A DNA stretch of 5,171 nt from Butyricicoccus sp. Lineage in GTDB: Bacteria; Bacillota; Clostridia; Oscillospirales; Butyricicoccaceae. The stretch covers positions 1 through 5,171 of the forward strand of contig JAUMSA010000307.1 in assembly GCA_031293105.1 (NCBI GenBank), given 5' to 3'. This document shows, piece after piece, positions 1 through 5,162 of the stretch. A model generated the notes under the pieces. That model saw only the letters and a program-made list of their open reading frames with translations, had not been told where the DNA came from and ran no database searches. Numbering within the stretch: the first letter of the stretch is position 1; each line of letters starts with the position of its first letter. The position numbers and the translations under genes are program-made.

Positions 1-1
1 C

Positions 2-20
2 AGATGTGTATAAGAGACAG
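2..20 (+). other. Tn5/Nextera mosaic-end adapter (library artefact)
   Basis: The 19 bases AGATGTGTATAAGAGACAG are exactly the Tn5 mosaic end used in tagmentation libraries. They are not part of the genome. Genomic sequence begins at about position 21, so nothing can be inferred about what lies left of the dut terminator in the organism. Confidence 0.97.
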
Positions 21-48
21 GTATAGTCCCCTTCCCTAAATCGGTGAC

Positions 49-88
49 AAAAAAATCCGGACTGCGTTTTTTCCGCATGTCCGGATTT
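49..88 (-). terminator. Rho-independent terminator of the nrdD-nrdG-dut operon
   Basis: Read on the minus strand, AAATCCGGAC plus TGCG (88-79 and 77-74, with one bulged base at 78) pairs with CGCA plus GTCCGGATTT (66-53). This closes a small loop of mostly A, and a run of seven T follows (55-49). It starts five bases after the dut stop codon, so dut is the last gene of the operon. On the plus strand the stem is followed only by GCTTTT, so termination in that direction would be weaker. Confidence 0.93.
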
Positions 89-92
89 GCTT

Positions 93-524
93 TTATTGTA
101 CGCCGGTGCTGCCGTGTCCACCACGGTCGGTATTGCCGAGCTCCTGCACCTCATCAAACGAGATGGACGGCTGATGCTCCATAATACGGAACTGACACAC
201 CCGGTCGCCAACGTGGATGACCGTATCGCGCACCGCATAGGCGGGCATGAACCATTGATCGTTATCGCCGCAATAGGTTTCATCAATCACACCCATGCTG
301 TTGGTCTGCAAGATGCCGAAGTTCTTAAATGTTGAGCTGCGCGGCACCACATGGGCCTCATAGCCGGCTGGAAGCTGCATGGCAACGCCGAGCGGGATCA
401 GGCGAAACTCTCCGGCCTTCATTTCCACTTCTTCGGCGGCACGCAGATCGATCCAGTCCGATTTGCCATCGATATACCGCAGCCGCTCAATCTGATTGGA
501 AAAATACTTGATTTTGATATTCAT
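93..524 (-). CDS. dut: dUTP diphosphatase (trimeric dUTPase)
   Basis: The 143-aa protein hydrolyses dUTP to dUMP and pyrophosphate in the cytoplasm, keeping uracil out of DNA and supplying dUMP for thymidylate synthesis. Length and motif order fit the homotrimeric all-beta dUTPase family. Motif 1 is DLRAA (26-30), motif 2 PRSST (61-65) and motif 3 GVIDETYCGD (78-87), with the catalytic Asp81 and the sugar-selecting Tyr84. Motif 4 is GDRVCQFRI (106-114), and motif 5 is a short DRGGHGSTG (133-141). In motif 5 the Phe that usually stacks on uracil is His137, and the loop looks one or two residues shorter than in E. coli Dut. The start is fixed by TAAGGAGG at 529-536, four bases before the ATG. 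The stop of nrdG lies within that site, which suggests translational coupling. A terminator follows the stop codon directly. A dCTP deaminase-like relative is unlikely given motifs 3 and 5. Confidence 0.94.
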   Translation of the reverse strand: MNIKIKYFSNQIERLRYIDGKSDWIDLRAAEEVEMKAGEFRLIPLGVAMQLPAGYEAHVVPRSSTFKNFGILQTNSMGVIDETYCGDNDQWFMPAYAVRDTVIHVGDRVCQFRIMEHQPSISFDEVQELGNTDRGGHGSTGVQ

Positions 525-528
525 AGGT

Positions 529-536
529 CCTCCTTA
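529..536 (-). promoter_or_regulatory. Shine-Dalgarno of dut overlapping the nrdG stop
   Basis: On the minus strand TAAGGAGG contains both the nrdG stop codon TAA (536-534) and the AGGAGG ribosome binding site of dut. A ribosome finishing nrdG therefore sits on the dut initiation site, the usual arrangement for translational coupling. Confidence 0.85.
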
Positions 537-1040
537 AATGCTGTAATCGGGTTCGGGCCGGAGCACGATCTGCCCGAGCGCAAAGGTCTTGGGAACATCG
601 ATCACGCGCTGGTTTTCGCTGCCCCGCCACGGCAGAAGCGTATCCCGCGCGGCTTCAATGTAGCGGCCGTCTACCACGACATCCACATTCTGAATCAGCG
701 GCAAATGCCGAATGTCCTCCCACTTATAACCGGTATACAGCCAGATGGTCTTGTCTGAAAACCGGTCTTTGATCTCCTGACACAATGCGGCAATTGCCTC
801 CCGGTTGGTCGGATACAGCGGGTCTCCGCCTGATAAGGTCACGCCTGCAATATAGTCTTTTTGCAGTTCCTCAAACAGTTCCGCTTTTGCCTGTGTATCA
901 AAAGGCAGGCCGCCTTCGGCATCCCAAGTCACAGGGTTGTGACAGCCTGGGCAGGCGTGCGCGCAGCCGGATACCCATAGTACCACGCGCAGCCCTTCCC
1001 CATTGAGCATATCGTCCTTTGTGATATTATGATAGCGCAT
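534..1040 (-). CDS. nrdG: Anaerobic ribonucleoside-triphosphate reductase activating protein (radical SAM)
   Basis: The 168-aa protein is the radical-SAM activase that uses a [4Fe-4S] cluster and S-adenosylmethionine to generate the glycyl radical on NrdD. The cluster-binding motif CX3CX2C is visible at Cys26, Cys30 and Cys33, inside the WVSGCAHACPGCHNP signature that marks NrdG rather than PflA. A GGDP motif at 71-74 corresponds to the SAM amino-group site. The length is close to that of E. coli NrdG (about 154 aa). The ATG at 1040 follows the nrdD stop with no intervening base (TAAATG). It is preceded only by a weak AGAAAGAG site, so translation probably depends on coupling to nrdD. It is the middle gene of nrdD-nrdG-dut. 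Identity is very sure, because context and motif agree. Confidence 0.96.
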   Translation of the reverse strand: MRYHNITKDDMLNGEGLRVVLWVSGCAHACPGCHNPVTWDAEGGLPFDTQAKAELFEELQKDYIAGVTLSGGDPLYPTNREAIAALCQEIKDRFSDKTIWLYTGYKWEDIRHLPLIQNVDVVVDGRYIEAARDTLLPWRGSENQRVIDVPKTFALGQIVLRPEPDYSI

Positions 1041-3161
1041 TTACATACTCTTTCTTTCTGCGATTTCTGCCATTTTTGCTGCATTCAGGCGCGTATCGCC
1101 CTTGACACGCGAATACGACAAGTATCCGTTCATCCGCTCGATCTTGGTCAGGTTACGGCTGCCGCATTTGGGACAGGTGTCCATCGCCAGTTCTTCGTGG
1201 CCACAGTCGTTGCAATACGCCAGCGACAGGTTGACACCTTCGTAAAAGCCCATGCGCATCGCCCGGCGCACCAAGGTGCGGATGGCTTCCAGATTGTATT
1301 CGATCGGATATTTGACATATTGAATCTTGCCGCCGTTGCACAGGTTCCAGAAGCGATTCTCCAAATCCTGCTTTTGAATCGGCGTCAAGTCCTCGGTCAC
1401 ATGGCAGTGGAAGCTGTTGGACACATAATCGCGGTCGCTGACCCCTTCAATGATGCCATACTTTTTGCGGAACTGCTGCACTTGCAGGCCGCACAGGCTT
1501 TCTGCCGGGGTGCCATAAATCGCGTACAGATTGCCGTCCTCTTCCTTAAACTGATTGACCTTGTCGTTGATGTGCTGCATCACTTCGAGTGCAAAGGCGC
1601 CATCTTGCACCAGGCTCTTGCCGTTATAGAGCATTTGCAGTTCATTGAGCGCGGTGATACCGAACGATGCGGTCGCAGTTTTCAAAATTGGCTTGATCTT
1701 ATCATGCAGGCCCAGATTGCCGCCGTAGAAGCCGCCTTCACAGTAGGCCAGCGGGTTGGTGGAAGCCCGCATCTCTCCCAAATACGCATAGGTACGGATG
1801 TGTAATTTGCGGATCAGTTCCAGATAATAATCGAGAACCTCATAAAAATCGCGGTTTTCCTGCCGTGCCTTGGCCAAAATCATCGGAAGATGGAGCGATA
1901 CCGCACCAATGTTCCACCGGCCGACAAAGACCGGCTTGTCCTCGTTATCAGCTGGCTTCATGCCGCCGCGTTCATACCACGGAGACAGGAACGCGCGGCA
2001 GCCCATGGGGCTGATGATCGCGCCATACTTCTTATACATGCTGGGCACATACCCTTCGCCCGTCAGGCTGAGCCAGTCAGGATACATGGCCTTGGACGAG
2101 CACAGAATACCAGCTTCAAATACGTCCTCGAGCTCCTTGCCCGGACCGTGCAAGTTTTCGTCATATAAGAATACAATCTTCGGGAACAGCACCGGCTTTT
2201 TCTGTCCCTTTTTGCCCTGTCCACGGCGGCGGACGTTTAGCATAGTGATCGACGCCAGCTTGGCAAACCGTCCGGTGCCGGTGCCCATGGTCATGGTGAT
2301 AAACGGATAATCGCCGCGGCTGGATGCCACCGTGTTAAACTTATACTCCCAGCCCTGGAAGCCCTGCTCAAAATCATTGAGAATATCGGCCATGACTTCC
2401 TTTTCAACCGTTTCGGCATCCAGACCTAAACGGCTGTATTTCTCGGTCAGCATCTTGTAGCTGCGCTCCGCGTAAGGCTCGAGCAGCAAATCGACCGACG
2501 GAACGGTAAAACCACCATATTGCTGGCTAGCAGCTGACAAGACAATATCACCGATCACGTCAAAGGCGACATTCAAGGTCTTAGGCTCATTGTACCACAG
2601 GTTGCCCATCTCAAAGCCGCCCTTTAAGACATGGCCCACATCAAACAAGCAGCAGTTCATGGTGTCGCGGCGGGCCGACATATCATGGACATAAATATAC
2701 CCGTCCCGGCAGGCTTGCAGCTCCTCGGTGGTCATGAAAAACTTCTGATACAGCTCCTTATTCAGCTGATTGAAGATCAGACTGCGCTTGGTGGAAACCA
2801 GCGCCGAATCGGTGTTAGAGTTTTCCTTATCCCCGATGTACATAATCGACTGACTCTTCTTATAAACGCTGTCGAGCATACCGACAAAGTCCTGTTTATA
2901 GTTGCGGTAATCGCGATAACTCTTGGCAACTTCGGGGCGGACGCTTTCCAGCGCTGCTTCCACGATGTTGTGCATCTGCCAGATCTGGACTTCGGAAACG
3001 TGCATATTTTTCACATAGTCCTCGACATAAGTGCAAATTGCCTGAGTTTCCGCATCTGTAAAGGTATAAAGTACCCGATTGGCCGATTTATTGACCGCCG
3101 CGATCACTTTTTGTACGTTGAATTCCTCGCGAGTGTTGTCCTTTTTGATAACATAGATCAT
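1041..3161 (-). CDS. nrdD: Anaerobic (class III) ribonucleoside-triphosphate reductase
   Basis: This 706-aa oxygen-sensitive glycyl-radical enzyme reduces NTPs to dNTPs in the cytoplasm. An N-terminal ATP-cone (about 1-92, from MIYVIKKDNTREEF) would give allosteric activity control. In the catalytic barrel, NCCLFD (169-174) carries the candidate second active-site thiol and SPMGCRAFLSPW (384-395) the thiyl-radical Cys388. Asn417 in RWNIG is kept, as in formate-using enzymes. The C-terminal zinc site is Cys650, Cys653, Cys663 and Cys666, followed by RMNGYLS with the candidate radical Gly679; E. coli has Gly681. The start at 3161 is preferred over an upstream ATG at 3218. AAAGGAG at 3171-3177 lies nine bases before it, the protein then begins exactly at the ATP-cone, and the extra 19 residues would have no ribosome binding site and look unlike the family. 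The gene is intact, with no frameshift seen. Confidence 0.97.
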   Translation of the reverse strand: MIYVIKKDNTREEFNVQKVIAAVNKSANRVLYTFTDAETQAICTYVEDYVKNMHVSEVQIWQMHNIVEAALESVRPEVAKSYRDYRNYKQDFVGMLDSVYKKSQSIMYIGDKENSNTDSALVSTKRSLIFNQLNKELYQKFFMTTEELQACRDGYIYVHDMSARRDTMNCCLFDVGHVLKGGFEMGNLWYNEPKTLNVAFDVIGDIVLSAASQQYGGFTVPSVDLLLEPYAERSYKMLTEKYSRLGLDAETVEKEVMADILNDFEQGFQGWEYKFNTVASSRGDYPFITMTMGTGTGRFAKLASITMLNVRRRGQGKKGQKKPVLFPKIVFLYDENLHGPGKELEDVFEAGILCSSKAMYPDWLSLTGEGYVPSMYKKYGAIISPMGCRAFLSPWYERGGMKPADNEDKPVFVGRWNIGAVSLHLPMILAKARQENRDFYEVLDYYLELIRKLHIRTYAYLGEMRASTNPLAYCEGGFYGGNLGLHDKIKPILKTATASFGITALNELQMLYNGKSLVQDGAFALEVMQHINDKVNQFKEEDGNLYAIYGTPAESLCGLQVQQFRKKYGIIEGVSDRDYVSNSFHCHVTEDLTPIQKQDLENRFWNLCNGGKIQYVKYPIEYNLEAIRTLVRRAMRMGFYEGVNLSLAYCNDCGHEELAMDTCPKCGSRNLTKIERMNGYLSYSRVKGDTRLNAAKMAEIAERKSM

Positions 3162-3170
3162 CCCAGCGGG

Positions 3171-3177
3171 CTCCTTT
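3171..3177 (-). promoter_or_regulatory. Ribosome binding site deciding the nrdD start
   Basis: AAAGGAG on the minus strand lies nine bases upstream of the ATG at 3161-3159. It falls inside the longer open frame that begins at 3218, so it argues that the upstream ATG is not used. Confidence 0.85.
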
Positions 3178-3201
3178 CTCATTCTATATAGTAGCCGGTT
3201 T

Positions 3202-3230
3202 ATTATACCACACCACATCTTGTGCTGCTA
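3202..3230 (-). promoter_or_regulatory. Probable sigma-A promoter of the nrdD operon (extended -10)
   Basis: On the minus strand TGGTATAAT gives a perfect -10 (TATAAT, 3207-3202) with an extended TGn element. The -35 region at the 17-bp position (3230-3225, TAGCAG) is poor, so the promoter would rely on the extended -10 or on an activator. The expected start of transcription is near 3195, leaving a leader of about 35 bases. Confidence 0.6.
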
Positions 3231-3298
3231 CCCATGAATTTCTACAAATTCCACGCCATAAAACCGTCAATTCTCGTGAACATTCCCGCGCAGTTTGG

Positions 3299-3327
3299 TT
3301 GACATCCCCAATCCTTCCTCTTATAAT
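3299..3327 (+). promoter_or_regulatory. Consensus sigma-A promoter of the nitroreductase gene
   Basis: TTGACA (3299-3304) and TATAAT (3322-3327) are separated by exactly 17 bases, a full match to the housekeeping consensus. Transcription should start near 3334, about 32 bases before the ATG. Such a perfect promoter implies strong expression unless a repressor intervenes. I see no clear operator palindrome over it. Confidence 0.88.
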
Positions 3328-3365
3328 GAAAACATCCAAAATCATACCTGCATGGGAGGAAAACA

Positions 3366-3899
3366 ATGGATACTCAATCCTGTATTTTGACCCGCCGCAG
3401 CATCCGCAAATTTGCGGATGAACCGGTGAGCCATGAAACTTTGGAAAAGATCATTTCTCTGGCAGCCTATGCCCCCTCTTGGAAGAATACCCAGATCGCC
3501 CGGTATATTGCCATCGAAGACCCCGAGGTGCTGCACGCGATTTGCGAAACCTATGCGCCTTTCAATGCGCGCATCATCGGCGGCTGCAAAACATTGATCG
3601 CTCAAACCTTTATCAAAAACCGTTCGGGCTTTGAACGCGATGGTTCGTTCTCGACCGATCGGGAAGGCGGCTGGCAGTATTATGACTGCGGCATTGCGGC
3701 GCAGACCTTCTGCCTCGCGGCGCATAATTTTGGCGTGGGCTCGGTCATCATGGGTATCTTTGACCGGGAAGCGCTAGAACAATATCTGAACATCCCCGAA
3801 GATCAAGAGCTCATGGCACTCATTGCCATCGGCTACCCGGAAGGGGATGCGGTTGCTCCTAAGCGCAAAGATGTACAGACGCTGCTCAGCTATCGATAA
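3366..3899 (+). CDS. Nitroreductase-family FMN oxidoreductase
   Basis: The 177-aa protein has the size and motif order of short clostridial nitroreductase-family flavoproteins, homodimers that bind FMN and use NAD(P)H to reduce nitro compounds, quinones or other acceptors. The N-terminal RRSIRKF (10-16) is the usual phosphate-binding start. APSWKNTQ (36-43) is the second FMN loop. The helix and loop at 109-133, with GVGSVIMGIFD, form the third. GYPEGD (156-161) with the following Lys/Arg-rich stretch closes the FMN site. No signal peptide or membrane segment is seen, so it is cytoplasmic. The start is set by GGGAGG (3354-3359), six bases before the ATG, and by the consensus promoter. It is monocistronic, divergent from nrdD, and ends before a strong terminator. 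The family is certain, but the physiological substrate cannot be read from sequence, so no gene symbol is given. Confidence 0.92.
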   Translation: MDTQSCILTRRSIRKFADEPVSHETLEKIISLAAYAPSWKNTQIARYIAIEDPEVLHAICETYAPFNARIIGGCKTLIAQTFIKNRSGFERDGSFSTDREGGWQYYDCGIAAQTFCLAAHNFGVGSVIMGIFDREALEQYLNIPEDQELMALIAIGYPEGDAVAPKRKDVQTLLSYR

Positions 3900-3951
3900 A
3901 CAGACTAAGCCACCCGCGCCTTCTTCTTGAGACCGTATGGCTTTTTCACGC

Positions 3952-3982
3952 AAAAAACCCGCCGGTATAACCGGCGGGTTTT
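3952..3982. terminator. Bidirectional terminator between convergent genes
   Basis: AAAACCCGCCGG (3954-3965) pairs perfectly with CCGGCGGGTTTT (3971-3982) around the loop TATAA. On the plus strand TTTT, then C and TT follow, serving the nitroreductase gene. On the minus strand a run of six T (3957-3952) serves the small gene ending at 3984. The stem begins almost directly after that gene's stop codon, which supports the gene being real. Confidence 0.93.
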
Positions 3983-3983
3983 C

Positions 3984-4118
3984 TTACCATCTGACGCGCA
4001 CACGCACAGGCTGCAAAACGGGCATACCCGGCAGGTGCCTTTGAGCGAATCGCACGATTGCACCCATTATCCCATCCTGCTGCGACAAACCATATAAAAT
4101 ATTCCACAAGGGTCTCAT
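3984..4118 (-). CDS. Small basic hypothetical protein (44 aa)
   Basis: I do not recognise this gene. It is an open frame of 44 codons from ATG (4118-4116) to TAA (3986-3984). AAAGGAG on the minus strand (4133-4127) stands about nine bases before the start, and a bidirectional terminator follows the stop directly. The protein begins MRPLWNILYGLSQQDG, has a hydrophobic or amphipathic first third, and ends in an alternating Val-Arg tail (VRVRVRW) that makes it strongly basic. It has no clear signal peptide, cysteine or full-length membrane helix. A perfect -10 (TATAAT, 4175-4170) and a small hairpin (4144-4158) lie upstream. It is convergent with the nitroreductase gene. It could be a regulatory or nucleic-acid-binding peptide, or a chance frame. 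The ribosome site and terminator on both sides argue for a real gene. Confidence 0.62.
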   Translation of the reverse strand: MRPLWNILYGLSQQDGIMGAIVRFAQRHLPGMPVLQPVRVRVRW

Positions 4119-4143
4119 TTGTATTTTCTCCTTTTGCAATTGC

Positions 4144-4158
4144 GGGAGTCCAGCTCCC
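4144..4158 (-). other. Small hairpin in the leader of the 44-aa gene
   Basis: GGGAG (4144-4148) and CTCCC (4154-4158) form a perfect five-pair stem with the loop TCCAG. The hairpin lies between the proposed -10 and the ribosome binding site on the minus strand, next to the palindrome GCAATTGC (4136-4143). No T run follows, so it is not a terminator. It may modulate access to the ribosome site or stabilise the 5' end. Confidence 0.4.
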
Positions 4159-4169
4159 TTCTGATTCTT

Positions 4170-4175
4170 ATTATA
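4170..4175 (-). promoter_or_regulatory. Candidate -10 element of the 44-aa gene
   Basis: TATAAT on the minus strand (4175-4170) stands about 50 bases upstream of the small gene's ATG. No good -35 is found at 16 to 18 bases, where the best reading is ACCTTT, so this is only a partial promoter match. Confidence 0.42.
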
Positions 4176-4304
4176 GCGGATGTCTTTTCAAAAAAGGTGG
4201 CCAATTGATGTCTGGGACGTGAACAAAATGTAAATTTGGCTGGAAGGATTCCATTCCATACTGTTACACTAGAAAATATATTCCATATGCCAAGCGAATA
4301 TCTC

Positions 4305-4333
4305 TTGTTCTTCGGTACATTCAATGGTATAAT
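4305..4333 (+). promoter_or_regulatory. Probable promoter of the 74-aa gene (extended -10)
   Basis: TTGTTC (4305-4310) and TATAAT (4328-4333) are 17 bases apart, and the -10 is preceded by TGG, giving an extended -10. Transcription would start near 4340, leaving a leader of about 155 bases before the ATG at 4496. The 16-bp palindrome at 4349-4364 would lie just inside the transcript. Confidence 0.65.
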
Positions 4334-4495
4334 CGGTTCATAAAGACGAAAAAATATATTTTTTGTTGAAAAAGGTATCTCTCTGTCGGACGAGCAAAGG
4401 GGTATCTTTCCAATTTTTAAGCGTATTCTGCATTTCGTATCCGGCTGATGCTGTGCATCTGTTCCGCGAATTGCTGCAATTTTTGGAGGAAGAAC
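4334..4495 (+). other. Long untranslated leader with AT palindrome and short repeats
   Basis: Between the proposed promoter and the 74-aa gene lie about 160 bases with no supported gene. They hold a perfect 16-bp palindrome AAAAAATATATTTTTT (4349-4364), a repeated GGTATCT (4374-4380 and 4401-4407), and near the end the ribosome site GGAGG (4485-4489). I recognise no known riboswitch or T-box core here. A frame without a ribosome site runs through this leader (TTG at 4363 to a stop at 4545) and overlaps the next gene. I do not count it as a gene. The rest of the gene-poor stretch 4119-4304 holds only the elements listed for the minus-strand gene. Confidence 0.45.
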
Positions 4496-4720
4496 ATGTT
4501 TTTTATACAGATGAATGTCCATGGCAAGACCATGTATCTGCATAACCATCGTTTGGCTTTGTATCTGCCCGATTATGCCCGCCGGTTCCACACTGAGGCG
4601 GCGGCGCTTCGGTTCATGAAACGGTACGATGCCCCAAATCAATTTCCTTGGCGCATTATTGAAATTACCGATTCTGAACTAAATGCCCGCCGCTACTGGA
4701 TGCCTGCAACGCATTCCTAA
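4496..4720 (+). CDS. Small conserved-looking hypothetical protein (74 aa)
   Basis: I do not recognise a named family. The start at 4496 is chosen over an in-frame ATG at 4448 because GGAGG (4485-4489) stands six bases before it and the resulting protein starts cleanly with MFFIQMNVHGKTMYL. The protein is aromatic and His/Arg-rich. A short N-terminal beta-like segment (about 1-22, possibly two strands) is followed by a likely helix at RRFHTEAAALRFMKRY (29-44), a probable strand at FPWRIIEI (50-57), and a polar tail ending TDSELNARRYWMPATHS. No signal peptide, membrane segment or metal site is seen. Codon use is compatible with the neighbours. Transcription is probably from the extended -10 promoter at 4305-4333. 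A gap of 80 bases separates it from the next gene on the same strand. Its function is unknown. Confidence 0.72.
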   Translation: MFFIQMNVHGKTMYLHNHRLALYLPDYARRFHTEAAALRFMKRYDAPNQFPWRIIEITDSELNARRYWMPATHS

Positions 4721-4760
4721 AGCAGTCACCAGTTTTAAGCTCTGTACATAGTCTGACAAT

Positions 4761-4775
4761 GAAGAAAGCTTCTTC
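4761..4775 (+). other. Weak hairpin between the 74-aa gene and the Cys-rich gene
   Basis: GAAGAA (4761-4766) and TTCTTC (4770-4775) form a perfect six-pair stem with a three-base loop. The sequence AATTTCTT follows. The stem is AT-rich and the T run is interrupted, so it would be at most a weak or partial terminator. The two genes may still be co-transcribed. No convincing promoter is seen in the 80-base gap. Confidence 0.3.
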
Positions 4776-4800
4776 AATTTCTTAATCGGAGGTCATACTC

Positions 4801-5145
4801 ATGTCAGAGAAAATTGCACCCGGTCCGGTTGGCGGCGGCTCTTGCTTCCGAGAAGCTGTTTGCATCCATACCAATAAGGTTTACGATTCCTGCAAAAGCA
4901 AGGAATGTATCCGGGACTTGCGCGTCTACTTGACCGCAGAGTCGCAGAACTTCATCAACAACAACTGCGTTTCGGTAAAGCCCCGCGCAGCCGAACTGTT
5001 GTTTGTCAACATCGATGTAGAAAAGGTACCCTATAAATCTGTACTGCGAACTTATCACTTCCTCTGCTCCTTTGGTGCAGGGGGTTTCTTTGTCGTATGG
5101 AGTTTTTATCAAACGCCCAGAGAATGGGCGAGAAAACGACCCTAG
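4801..5145 (+). CDS. Cys-rich conserved clostridial protein, C-terminal part abnormal or broken
   Basis: The start is firm: GGAGGT (4788-4793) stands seven bases before the ATG. Residues 1-78 contain GGGSCFREAVCIHTNKVYDSC and ECIRDLRVYLT, with cysteines at 15, 21, 31, 36 and 56, then SVKPRAAELLFVNIDVEKVPY. From memory this matches a family of uncharacterised clostridial proteins of roughly 200 residues or more. Members begin with a Cys-rich segment and continue after the VDVEPVPF-like motif with an aromatic beta-rich stretch (GFYTV type). Here that continuation is missing. After Tyr78 (codon 5032-5034) the frame reads an unrelated-looking tail and stops at 5143-5145. Neither other plus frame restores the expected motif. 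The gene may be truncated by a mobile or foreign sequence, chimeric from library preparation, or a genuine short variant. The function of the family is unknown to me; a structural or spore-related role would be speculation. Confidence 0.62.
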   Translation: MSEKIAPGPVGGGSCFREAVCIHTNKVYDSCKSKECIRDLRVYLTAESQNFINNNCVSVKPRAAELLFVNIDVEKVPYKSVLRTYHFLCSFGAGGFFVVWSFYQTPREWARKRP

Positions 5146-5154
5146 TTTTTAGGG
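5061..5154. repeat. Three closely spaced hairpins at the right end
   Basis: Three inverted repeats follow one another. CCTCTGC (5061-5067) pairs with GCAGGGG (5077-5083) with one G-T pair, followed by TTTCTTTG. CGCCCA (5114-5119) pairs with TGGGCG (5125-5130) around GAGAA. CCCTA (5140-5144) pairs with TAGGG (5150-5154) around GTTTT. They lie inside the abnormal 3' part of the Cys-rich reading frame. The first resembles a weak terminator. The array could be a structured RNA, an element end or chance. Confidence 0.4.
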
Positions 5155-5162
5155 AATATAAC

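Noticed and set aside
1029..1805. 258-aa plus-strand open frame
   Set aside because: It lies antisense inside nrdD, is rich in His, Ala, Val and Gln as expected of a shadow frame, and has no ribosome site.
3162..3218. Longer nrdD start adding 19 residues
   Set aside because: The upstream ATG has no ribosome site, overlaps the expected transcription start, and the added residues do not look like the ATP-cone family start. The ATG at 3161 has AAAGGAG at proper distance.
3265..3270. TTGACG on the minus strand as a -35 for nrdD
   Set aside because: At a 17-base spacing the -10 would be TTGTAG, a poor match, while a perfect extended -10 exists closer to the gene.
4448..4495. Upstream in-frame start for the 74-aa gene
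   Set aside because: The extra residues lie across the GGAGG site and have no ribosome site of their own.
4363..4545. 60-aa plus-strand frame starting at TTG
   Set aside because: It has no Shine-Dalgarno sequence and overlaps the start of the 74-aa gene, whose ribosome site is strong. Its C-terminal half looks protein-like, so it is noted rather than ignored.
4115..4642. 175-aa minus-strand open frame
   Set aside because: It runs antisense through the 74-aa gene and across two plausible promoters, has no good ribosome site, and overlaps the better supported 44-aa gene.
4804..5112. 102-aa minus-strand frame at the right end
   Set aside because: It is mostly the antisense of the Cys-rich gene's conserved region and shows no ribosome site or family motif.
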